NCBI GenBank assembly: GCA_000434055.1
Contig: HF999636.1
Location: 1,903 to 51,350 of the forward strand
DNA from: Ruminococcus sp. CAG:488
Lineage (GTDB): Bacteria > Bacillota > Clostridia > Oscillospirales > Acutalibacteraceae
DNA length: 49,448 nucleotides
Direction of reading: 5' to 3'
The notes under the pieces are model-generated. The model had not been told where the DNA came from and searched no databases. It saw nothing but the letters and a program-made list of their open reading frames with translations. The position numbers and the translations under genes were made by a program. Shown piece after piece: positions 42,866 through 49,448 of the stretch (the first letter of the stretch is position 1; each line of letters begins with the position of its first letter).

Positions 42866-43753
42866 ATGGGAAAGAAGGCAAAAAAAGGTAAAAAGAAGGC
42901 TTTGCAACCCGAATTAGTCGGGAATGCGTTGCCGCAGAATATCATTTCTGTCGGAGATCATGTTGAGGAGAATAAGAACGTCTATATTCTTCAATCGGTT
43001 TACAAGGAAATACATAGATTTACACAGAATAAAAACACAAACGAAAGCGGTGGAATGCTTGTCGGAACTACACTTGAGGAGTTTGGAAAGACGAACATTA
43101 TAATATTAGGTTTTGTTGAAGCCAAATACTGTGAAGCGACTCCAACCACATTGAGATTTACCCATGAAACATGGAAATATGTGCATAATGAAATTGAAAA
43201 GAAGTACCCCGGAAAGAAGATAGTTGGGTGGATACATACACATCCTGATTTCGGCATTTTTCTGTCTGAATACGATAAATTTATCCATCAAAATTTTTTC
43301 AACGAGGACTATCAGGTGGCCTATGTGGTTGACCCAATTCAAAAAATTGAAGGGTTTTATTTTTGGATAAATGAGAAAATAGAGAAATGCAGGGGGTTTT
43401 ACATTTATGATAAAACCGGGGCAAAAATTACTGTTGAGCCTGACAAAGAAGAGACTGCTTCGTTGAAAGGATCTTCTGCGTTCAGCTTCAGAAATATTCT
43501 TGTTGCAGTGCTTATCGTTGCAGTGATATTGTTGATCTTTTCCAATATCTCAATGAAAAAAGAATTGTCAAAACTTGAAGAGCGACAGAAAGGCCTTGCC
43601 GAATATGCCGGTTATATGCAACAGCTTATTGGAAATCAGACCGATGAGCTTCAAAAAATAAAAAAGGATTTACTTGAAGCGGGTGTAATTACTGAATCGA
43701 GCAATACAGAGCAACAGAAAACTACTGAAGATGACGCTTCCGACAAATCTTAG
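42866..43753 (+). CDS. JAB/JAMM isopeptidase-like protein 1 with membrane helix and coiled coil
   Basis: This 295-residue protein has a Lys-rich N-terminus and a JAB/MPN domain with the complete JAMM motif: Glu60 (NESGGMLVG), His124, His126, Ser134 and Asp137 (HTHPDFGIFLSEYD), binding zinc for isopeptide hydrolysis. A membrane helix (209-227) follows, then a coiled coil (230-275) and an acidic tail. With the JAB domain cytoplasmic, the coiled coil would be outside. In ubiquitin-like operons JAB enzymes remove the modifier or trim its precursor. The start at 42866 is 4 nt after the protease stop. Confidence 0.9.
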   Translation: MGKKAKKGKKKALQPELVGNALPQNIISVGDHVEENKNVYILQSVYKEIHRFTQNKNTNESGGMLVGTTLEEFGKTNIIILGFVEAKYCEATPTTLRFTHETWKYVHNEIEKKYPGKKIVGWIHTHPDFGIFLSEYDKFIHQNFFNEDYQVAYVVDPIQKIEGFYFWINEKIEKCRGFYIYDKTGAKITVEPDKEETASLKGSSAFSFRNILVAVLIVAVILLIFSNISMKKELSKLEERQKGLAEYAGYMQQLIGNQTDELQKIKKDLLEAGVITESSNTEQQKTTEDDASDKS

Positions 43754-43912
43754 CTGGTATATAACACACCTACGAAGGTTGAAAAATGACAACCGTCGCG
43801 GCGCAGAAGTTGCAGATGAATAATCTACTCCATTCTCACAATCGGGTAACGACAAGTGACTTTGAGCGGAGACGGAGCGCGCCCGGAAATAAAACTTATG
43901 GAGGATAAGGCT

Positions 43913-44788
43913 ATGAATGACTACACCGGAAAGGTATGTCCCTATTGCAAAACTGCATTTAAGCCTGATGATAAAATTGTTATATGCAGTGAATGCGATA
44001 TGCCGCATCACAAGGATTGTTGGATTGAAAATCAGGGATGCACCACTTTTGGTTGCCTCGGAACAATTGAGTCGGCTGATGATAACGATAATAGTTCTGT
44101 TACAACCAGAGAAATGAAGCTTGAAGATGTTCAACAGAGTGTGGGGAAGGTTGTCTATTGCACGAAATGCGGAGCACAAAATGCGGGTACCTCGCTGTTT
44201 TGTTCCAAATGCGGTAATAGATTATCAACATCAGCAGCTACTGAAACGTCGACATTTCAGCAATCAAACTCATTAAATATAGATCCGCATGCGTATGTTA
44301 ATCGGCAAGGAGATACTTATCAGAAAGTAAACAGCTATGCTCATTTGGATTATAATGACACAGAAGTTGATGCTGATATTCAGATGTTGATAGGTGTTAA
44401 TTCAGACTATTACCTCCCAAAATTTCAAGAAATAAGAGGACTAAACAAAAAAAACACATGGAATTGGCCGGCATTTTTGATTACACCATATTGGATGATC
44501 TATCGCAAAATGTATGTTTACGGCGCAGTTGCGCTCGGGATTTCTTTTGTACTGCCGCTACTTGAAAACACCATAGGCTATCTGTTATTGTTATGTGGGT
44601 ATATTGCTCTTGGCATTTTCGGGAATTATATTTATATGGATTTCCTTAAAAAGAAAGCAATTAAAGTTAAAGCAATGAATGAACCATTTAAGACACAGTT
44701 TGTTGTAAAAAACAGTGGAGTAAATTCTATTGCAGCAGTCCTGACCGCGGTAGTTTATGCTTTTTTCATAATTATTCTGTCATTATGA
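43913..44788 (+). CDS. RING-type zinc protein 2 with zinc ribbon and DUF2628-like membrane domain
   Basis: This 291-residue protein begins with a RING finger at exactly the same positions as RING 1: Cys9, Cys12, Cys25, Cys28, His32/33, Cys36, Cys43, Cys48. One zinc ribbon follows (Cys83/86/97/100), and a C-terminal part has a DUF2628-like pattern (NTWNWPAFLITPYWMIYRKM, then several helices from 200 to 290). Four membrane helices are likely. It is a second E3 candidate, with a membrane part different from RING 1. GGAGG 8 nt upstream fixes the start at 43913. The 159-nt gap before it contains no clear promoter or ORF. Confidence 0.82.
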   Translation: MNDYTGKVCPYCKTAFKPDDKIVICSECDMPHHKDCWIENQGCTTFGCLGTIESADDNDNSSVTTREMKLEDVQQSVGKVVYCTKCGAQNAGTSLFCSKCGNRLSTSAATETSTFQQSNSLNIDPHAYVNRQGDTYQKVNSYAHLDYNDTEVDADIQMLIGVNSDYYLPKFQEIRGLNKKNTWNWPAFLITPYWMIYRKMYVYGAVALGISFVLPLLENTIGYLLLLCGYIALGIFGNYIYMDFLKKKAIKVKAMNEPFKTQFVVKNSGVNSIAAVLTAVVYAFFIIILSL

Positions 44789-44802
44789 GAGGGGGGTAGA
44801 AA

Positions 44803-45915
44803 TTGGATAAAGACTTTGATATAGACCTTCAGAATATCCATTCGGAAAAGGAGAAGCATATACAACTACCTTTGAATTTCCTTTCGCTTGGAGAAATTGA
44901 ACCTGACGACGTCAAAATATATATCAAACAGAATGTTTACCGTGCATTAGAAAAATATGCTTCGGTTGATGTCGAACACGAAAGAGGAACAATTCTCCTT
45001 GGAGATTATTGCGAAGAACTTGGCAAGATACATGTAATAATCTCAAATTATGTTGAGGCAAGATACACTGATGCATCCGCTTCAACACTGACTTTTACAC
45101 ATAAAACATGGGACTTTGTTTATCGGGAACAAGGCGCAAAGTATCCCGATAAAAAAATAGTAGGATGGCAACACACACATCCCGGCTATGGAATTTTTCT
45201 CTCCAACTATGACTTATTTATCCAGGAAAATTTTTTCAATCTGTCCTTTCAAGTGGCTTATGTTATTGATCCAATTCAAAGAATCCGGGGATTTTTTCAG
45301 TGGAAGAATGGTAAAATTGAAAAGCTAAAGGGATATTACATTTATGATGATGTTGGAAAAAAGATTAAAATCGAGTCTGAAAAAGATGCTGTACGCAAGC
45401 AGCCTACAAAGAGAAGCAAAAAAATATTGCCTGTTTTATCCGTATTAACATCTATTATTGCCGTCTTAAGTTTAGTAAGTATGTTTATCATGCGCAGCAC
45501 GCTGCTTGAAAAGCAACAAAAACTTGAAGAAGCTATTCAAAACCAACAGCAAGAAATTGCTGCTATTGATAAAGGAGATTCCCATAAAGATCAAGATGAG
45601 AATTCGTTCTTGCTCAATGAGTTGCTCGAGAAAGTAGAATCACAGCAGAGTGCATTAAATAATCAGCAGAAAACTATTGAAAAGCTGCGTGGACAAATTG
45701 CTGAAATTCAGGCGAGTCAGAGCTTATCCGATGATTATGTTGTATACACAGTTAAAACGGGGGATACATTGGATGGAATATGCAAAACATTGGGAATTTC
45801 ATATAATATCAATAAGAAAATGATTTTAAGCTTAAATCATATTTCAAATGAGAATTTAATTTTTACCGGTCAGGTGTTATTGCTGCCTAAATGCGAGGAG
45901 GACAATTCACAATAG
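44803..45915 (+). CDS. JAB/JAMM isopeptidase-like protein 2 with membrane helix, coiled coil and LysM
   Basis: This 370-residue protein repeats the JAB layout of the first copy with catalytic residues at identical positions: Glu60 (EHERGTILLG), His124, His126, Ser134, Asp137 (HTHPGYGIFLSNYD). A membrane helix (208-230) leads to a coiled coil (231-305) and a C-terminal LysM domain (about 313-362: VVYTVKTGDTLDGICKTLGI, then LNHISNENLIFTGQVLLLP). LysM binds peptidoglycan, so the protein should span from cytoplasmic JAB to cell-wall LysM. Start is TTG at 44803 with AGGGGGG just upstream; no ATG in frame fits. It is the last cargo gene and is followed by a terminator. Confidence 0.88.
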   Translation: MDKDFDIDLQNIHSEKEKHIQLPLNFLSLGEIEPDDVKIYIKQNVYRALEKYASVDVEHERGTILLGDYCEELGKIHVIISNYVEARYTDASASTLTFTHKTWDFVYREQGAKYPDKKIVGWQHTHPGYGIFLSNYDLFIQENFFNLSFQVAYVIDPIQRIRGFFQWKNGKIEKLKGYYIYDDVGKKIKIESEKDAVRKQPTKRSKKILPVLSVLTSIIAVLSLVSMFIMRSTLLEKQQKLEEAIQNQQQEIAAIDKGDSHKDQDENSFLLNELLEKVESQQSALNNQQKTIEKLRGQIAEIQASQSLSDDYVVYTVKTGDTLDGICKTLGISYNINKKMILSLNHISNENLIFTGQVLLLPKCEEDNSQ

Positions 45916-45973
45916 CCACAGCGTTATTACAGTTTTATTTTGCCTCTTCATACGGAAAGTTAGTGCATTAAGC

Positions 45974-46018
45974 CCGAAACCTTTTGGTCGATTTGACTAA
46001 TAGGTTTCGGACTTTTTG
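45974..46018 (+). terminator. Terminator of the cargo operon
   Basis: A 9-bp stem (CCGAAACCT 45974-45982 with AGGTTTCGG 46002-46010) is followed by ACTTTTT. It lies about 60 nt after the last cargo stop. Confidence 0.75.
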
Positions 46019-46171
46019 TATGATATATCACATTGCAATTTAATTTGCCCGGTAATTTTTGATTGCAGCATTTATATGCGCTTATCATAGCAGATAACCA
46101 TGGTCATCATTGCTATATAAATTCTGCGTGGTCATTCTAAATCCACAGGAATAAATGCAACTACAAAAATG

Positions 46172-47044
46172 TCATTGCTTTTTCATGCTCTTTTTTTTCA
46201 GTTCCTCGCAAAGCCTGCCAAGCTGTTCCATTGTCAGCGCTTCGGCTCGGACGGTGGGGGAGAGGTCTGCGGCTTCGATCGCTTCGATGACTGTCGGTTT
46301 GGGAATCCCCATGCCTGCACTTATACCGTTTGACGCCGTTTTTCTGCGTTGGCTGAACGCCGCTTTAACCATAGAGAAGAAAAACTTTTCATCGCTGACC
46401 TCAATCGGCGGATTTTTCAGAATATCAAGTCTGATAACAGCGCTGTCAACATTCGGCGAGGGCATGAACGAGCCTCTTGAAACATCGAAAAGCTTCTGCG
46501 CTTCGGCATAATAATTGACCGCAACCGTGACTGCGCCCGAATCCCTTGAGCCGACATCGGCGCAAAGTCTGACGGCGGCTTCTTTCTGAACCATTACCGT
46601 AACGGAGTCAACTCTCAGTCTGCTTTCAAGTAAGCGCATGATAACGGGTGATGTAATATAATATGGCAGGTTGGCGCACACAACAACGGGCATATTGCCG
46701 AATTCATCTTCAAGAATTCTGTGAAGGTCAACCTTGAGAATATCGCCGTTGATTATTTTAACGTTGTCAAATTCGCCGAGCGTTTCATCAAGTACGGGCA
46801 AAAGCCTTGTATCGAGCTCAACGCAAACGACCTTGCTTGCACGTTTTGCAAGCTCTGCGGTCAGCACGCCGATTCCTGCACCGACCTCAAGCACACCGAC
46901 GCCCTTTCCTGCACCGCCTTCTTCGGCGATTCTCGGGCAAACGCCGGGGTTGATGATAAAATTCTGACCGAGCGCTTTGGAAAATGTGAAACCGTGACGG
47001 CTTAAAACTGATTTTATAACGCTTATATCTGATAAATTATTCAT
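46172..47044 (-). CDS. rsmA: 16S rRNA dimethyladenosine transferase RsmA (KsgA), tail altered by the element
   Basis: This 290-residue methyltransferase dimethylates two adjacent adenosines near the 3' end of 16S rRNA. It has GQNFIIN at its start, the SAM motif EVGAGIGVLT (53-62), VELDTR, and the catalytic NLPYYI (125-130). AAAGAGGT supports the start at 47044. The element has inserted at the 3' end. The current tail reads KKKSMKKQ, whereas the copy at 34257-34330 ends KKRA and stop, because an extra T in the T tract shifts the frame and delays the stop. The change affects only the last residues, so activity is probably kept. The original terminator is now 12 kb away at 34232-34264. Confidence 0.95.
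   Translation of the reverse strand: MNNLSDISVIKSVLSRHGFTFSKALGQNFIINPGVCPRIAEEGGAGKGVGVLEVGAGIGVLTAELAKRASKVVCVELDTRLLPVLDETLGEFDNVKIINGDILKVDLHRILEDEFGNMPVVVCANLPYYITSPVIMRLLESRLRVDSVTVMVQKEAAVRLCADVGSRDSGAVTVAVNYYAEAQKLFDVSRGSFMPSPNVDSAVIRLDILKNPPIEVSDEKFFFSMVKAAFSQRRKTASNGISAGMGIPKPTVIEAIEAADLSPTVRAEALTMEQLGRLCEELKKKSMKKQ
46176..46250 (-). repeat. Right direct repeat: element-borne rsmA 3' end (attachment site right)
   Basis: These 75 bases repeat 34257-34330, with one substitution and one extra T in the T tract. Weaker similarity continues on the left side (about 46165-46175 against 34245-34256). By inference this is attR, restoring the rsmA reading frame after integration. Confidence 0.85.
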
Positions 47045-47061
47045 AAATACCTCTTTAAATA

Positions 47062-47090
47062 TTGCATTTTGAATTGAAACCATATATAAT
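47062..47090 (+). promoter_or_regulatory. Promoter of galE
   Basis: TTGCAT (47062-47067) is 17 bp from TATAAT (47085-47090), 40 nt upstream of galE. It shares the 86-nt gap with the divergent rsmA start. Confidence 0.55.
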
Positions 47091-47130
47091 ATTACAGTAT
47101 ATGATAAATTTTGTCAATGAGGGTGATTTT

Positions 47131-48141
47131 ATGAAAATTTTGGTAACAGGCGGAGCGGGTTATATCGGCTCTCATACATGCGTTGAATTATTAAACGCAG
47201 GCTATGAGGTGGTTATTCTCGATAACTTCTATAACAGCTCTCCCGAGGTACTCAAAAGAATTAAAGAGCTTACAGGAAAGGATTTCACCTTCTGCGAGTG
47301 CGATATCAGAGATCGTGAGGGTCTTGACAAGGTTTTTGCCGAGAACAAGATTGACGCTGTTATTCACTTTGCGGGACTCAAGGCTGTCGGCGAAAGCGTT
47401 AGAAAGCCGCTTGAATATTATGAAAACAACGTCGGCGGAACGGTCACGCTTTGCGAGGCTATGCGTGACGCAGGCTGCAAGAAGATAGTTTTCAGCTCAT
47501 CGGCTACCGTTTACGGAATGAACAATCCGTCGCCGCTCAATGAAACAATGAAAATCGGCGGCACGACCAATCCGTACGGCACAACAAAATATATGATTGA
47601 GCTTATTCTTCAGGACCTTTATACTTCCGATAACGACTGGAGTGTTGCACTTCTCCGTTATTTCAATCCTATCGGCGCACATGAGAGCGGACGCATCGGC
47701 GAGAATCCGAACGGAATCCCGAACAACCTTATGCCGTATATTACTCAGGTTGCGGTCGGAAAGCTTGATCATCTTAACATTTTCGGCAATGATTATGACA
47801 CTCCCGACGGAACGGGCGTCCGTGATTATATTCACGTTGTTGACCTTGCGCTCGGACACATCAAGGCAGTTGAGAAGATTGCTTCTTCAAAGGGCGTTTG
47901 CATCTATAACCTCGGCACGGGCGTCGGCTACAGCGTACTTGATGTTGTAAAGGCATTTGAAAAGGCAAGCGGAAAAGAAATCAAATATGAAATCGTTCCA
48001 CGCCGTCCGGGTGACCTTGCAACAGTATATTCCGACCCGACAAAGGCTAAGACGGAGCTTGGCTGGGTTGCCGAGAGAGGTCTTGAAAAGATGTGCGAGG
48101 ACTCATGGAGATGGCAGAAGAATAATCCGGAAGGATATTGA
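47131..48141 (+). CDS. galE: UDP-glucose 4-epimerase
   Basis: This 336-residue short-chain dehydrogenase-type epimerase interconverts UDP-glucose and UDP-galactose. It has the NAD motif GGAGYIG (7-13) and the catalytic pair Tyr149 and Lys153 in PYGTTK, plus the conserved RYFNPIGAHESG. GAGGG about 8 nt upstream fixes the start at 47131. hflX begins 3 nt after its stop, in an apparent operon. Confidence 0.95.
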   Translation: MKILVTGGAGYIGSHTCVELLNAGYEVVILDNFYNSSPEVLKRIKELTGKDFTFCECDIRDREGLDKVFAENKIDAVIHFAGLKAVGESVRKPLEYYENNVGGTVTLCEAMRDAGCKKIVFSSSATVYGMNNPSPLNETMKIGGTTNPYGTTKYMIELILQDLYTSDNDWSVALLRYFNPIGAHESGRIGENPNGIPNNLMPYITQVAVGKLDHLNIFGNDYDTPDGTGVRDYIHVVDLALGHIKAVEKIASSKGVCIYNLGTGVGYSVLDVVKAFEKASGKEIKYEIVPRRPGDLATVYSDPTKAKTELGWVAERGLEKMCEDSWRWQKNNPEGY

Positions 48142-48144
48142 TAA

Positions 48145-49392
48145 ATGGAATTTTACGAGAACAGTCAGGAGCCCGAGGTTGCCGTTCTTGTCGGTATCGA
48201 CATGGGACTTTACAACGCTCAGGTTTCAATGGACGAGCTTGAAGAGCTTGCAAGAACGGCAGGAGCTGTCATTGCGGCAAAAATAATTCAAAAAAGAGAC
48301 AAACCCGATTCGGCAACCTATGTCGGCTCGGGTCGTCTTGAAGAAATAAAGTCTTTCACCGAAGCAAACGATGTTGATTTGCTTATCTTTGACGGTGAGC
48401 TTACCCCGTCTCAACAGAGAAATATCGAGGACGAGACCGATATCAGGGTGATCGACCGAACAACGCTTATTCTCGATATCTTCGCCGCAAGGGCGAGGAG
48501 CAACGAGGGTAAAATCCAGGTCGAGCTGGCTCAGTTGAAATATTCATTGCCCCGACTCGGCGGCAAGGGTGCGGAAATGTCAAGGCTGGGCGGCGGAATA
48601 GGCACAAGAGGACCCGGCGAAAGCAAGCTCGAAAGCGACAGGCGGCATATTCACCGAAGAATTCAAAGCCTGCAGGAGGAGCTTGTTCAGATTGCCAAAA
48701 GGCGAGAAAATCTCCGTGCAAGACGTGAAAAGGACGGCATTGAAACGGTTGCTATTGTCGGCTACACAAATGCCGGCAAATCAACTCTTATGAATACGCT
48801 TACCAATGCGGGTGTGCTCGCCGAAAACAAGCTTTTTGCAACGCTTGATCCGACCTCCCGTGCGCTGACTCTCCCCGATGGAAGAACGGTCATGCTCATT
48901 GACACCGTCGGACTTGTCAGACGCCTGCCTCATCAGCTCGTTGATGCCTTTCGCTCAACTCTTGAAGAAGCGGCGAATGCAACGGTTATTCTCAACCTCT
49001 GCGACGCTTCCGACGAATGTTGTACCGAGCATCTTAATGTTACAATGAACCTGCTTGCGGCGCTCGGATGTGCCGATAAGCCTATTATTTCTGTGCTGAA
49101 TAAATGTGACCTCTGCGGCGGATCATTCGTTCTTCCGGCACAGGGCGAGTTCGTCATGATCTCGGCAAAGACGGGTGAGGGACTCGGCAATCTCCTTGCC
49201 AAGATTCAGCTTTCGCTTCCGCCCACACGCAGAAAAGCGGAACTTCTTATTCCCTATAATGAAGGCGGCCTTGTCAGCTATATCCGTGAAGAGGGCGTAT
49301 TGATAAAGGAAGACTACCGCGCCGACGGAATCTATGTCAAAGCGGTTGTAGATATTCAGTTTCTTGACAAGCACAAAGACCTTATAGTTTGA
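48145..49392 (+). CDS. hflX: GTPase HflX
   Basis: This 415-residue ribosome-associated GTPase has an N-terminal glycine-rich HflX domain with TYVGSGRLEEIK and QVELAQLKYSLPRL, then GGGIGTRGPGESKLESDRR. Its G domain starts with the P-loop GYTNAGKST (from Gly206), followed by DTVGLVRRLP and NKCD. HflX splits stalled ribosomes under stress. It is coupled to galE by a 3-nt gap. After the stop the remaining 56 bases of the window show no feature. Confidence 0.95.
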   Translation: MEFYENSQEPEVAVLVGIDMGLYNAQVSMDELEELARTAGAVIAAKIIQKRDKPDSATYVGSGRLEEIKSFTEANDVDLLIFDGELTPSQQRNIEDETDIRVIDRTTLILDIFAARARSNEGKIQVELAQLKYSLPRLGGKGAEMSRLGGGIGTRGPGESKLESDRRHIHRRIQSLQEELVQIAKRRENLRARREKDGIETVAIVGYTNAGKSTLMNTLTNAGVLAENKLFATLDPTSRALTLPDGRTVMLIDTVGLVRRLPHQLVDAFRSTLEEAANATVILNLCDASDECCTEHLNVTMNLLAALGCADKPIISVLNKCDLCGGSFVLPAQGEFVMISAKTGEGLGNLLAKIQLSLPPTRRKAELLIPYNEGGLVSYIREEGVLIKEDYRADGIYVKAVVDIQFLDKHKDLIV

Positions 49393-49448
49393 ATAAAATC
49401 GCCCACAGCACTTTTTTCGTTCGGGGCAGTACCTTTGTACAGCACCGC

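Larger units (their letters stand above)
34257..46250. mobile_element. Integrative element in the rsmA 3' end carrying a ubiquitin-like conjugation operon
   Basis: The element is bounded by 74/75-bp direct repeats of the rsmA tail. It carries a tyrosine integrase next to the left end, an XRE regulator and ImmA/IrrE-like peptidase, and then eight cargo genes in one direction. Excision would give a circle of about 11.9 kb. No relaxase, conjugation, phage structural or replication gene is visible, so it is an integrative island that would need help to move between cells. Its genes use more AT-ending codons than the flanking host genes. The cargo is the membrane-linked ubiquitin-like system described for each gene below. 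Confidence 0.85.

Noticed and set aside
34257..46250. The element as a self-transmissible conjugative element or prophage.
   Set aside because: No relaxase, type IV secretion, coupling protein, replication, capsid or lysis gene is present among its genes.

Overview
The window looks like a chromosomal segment from a spore-forming anaerobic Clostridia, most likely a gut Ruminococcaceae/Oscillospiraceae-type Firmicute. The evidence is a sporulation sigma-E locus (spoIIGA-sigE), a complete V/A-type ATPase operon, a FeoA-FeoB fusion iron transporter, Firmicute-type ribosome binding sites and sigma-A promoters, and lipoproteins with Gram-positive style lipoboxes. No rRNA, tRNA or CRISPR array was recognised.

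Layout of the host part. 1-1064: the 3' end of an acyl-CoA synthetase, a DUF559 endonuclease-like gene, and a 189-bp element with perfect 50-bp inverted ends. 1132-6321 (mostly minus strand): a secreted beta-helix protein, a thioesterase and a Gfo/Idh/MocA oxidoreductase in one operon, then a HAD phosphatase and a LysR regulator. 6456-13147: amino-acid permease, feoAB with a Cys-rich partner, and an EF-G/Tet(M)-like GTPase fused to a NYN nuclease domain. 13185-15383: a sigma factor with a DUF4367 anti-sigma-like protein, a decayed amidase and a lipoprotein. 15437-24651 (minus): the ATPase operon in the order G/H-like, C, I, K, F, E, A, B, D, plus a lipoprotein. 24830-34078: glycosyltransferase, spoIIGA-sigE, a degenerate Fe-ADH-fold protein, membrane proteins, a CPBP protease, tadA and a lipoprotein. 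46172-49392: rsmA, galE and hflX.

The special feature is an approximately 11.9-kb integrative element (34257-46250) inserted in the 3' end of rsmA. It is bounded by near-identical 74/75-bp direct repeats of the rsmA tail. It carries a tyrosine integrase flanked by a perfect 33-bp inverted repeat, an XRE regulator and an ImmA/IrrE-type metallopeptidase. The cargo is a compact operon of what appears to be a membrane-organised ubiquitin-like system: RING-type protein 1, a YukD-like ubiquitin fold fused to a zinc ribbon and two membrane helices, an E1-like enzyme, an E2-like domain fused through six membrane helices to an FHA domain, a secreted HtrA-like serine protease, JAB/JAMM isopeptidase 1, RING-type protein 2, and JAB/JAMM isopeptidase 2 with a C-terminal LysM domain.

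All parts of a ubiquitin cycle are therefore present: modifier, activator, conjugator, two candidate ligases and two candidate deconjugases. All except the E1 have predicted membrane segments, and one reaches the cell wall through LysM. My reading (inference) is a mobile envelope-sensing or defence module that conjugates a ubiquitin-like protein at the inner face of the membrane. Operons combining E1, E2, JAB, beta-grasp and prokaryotic RING domains are known from comparative genomics. The particular membrane/FHA/LysM/HtrA configuration and the duplicated RING and JAB genes are what deserve attention.
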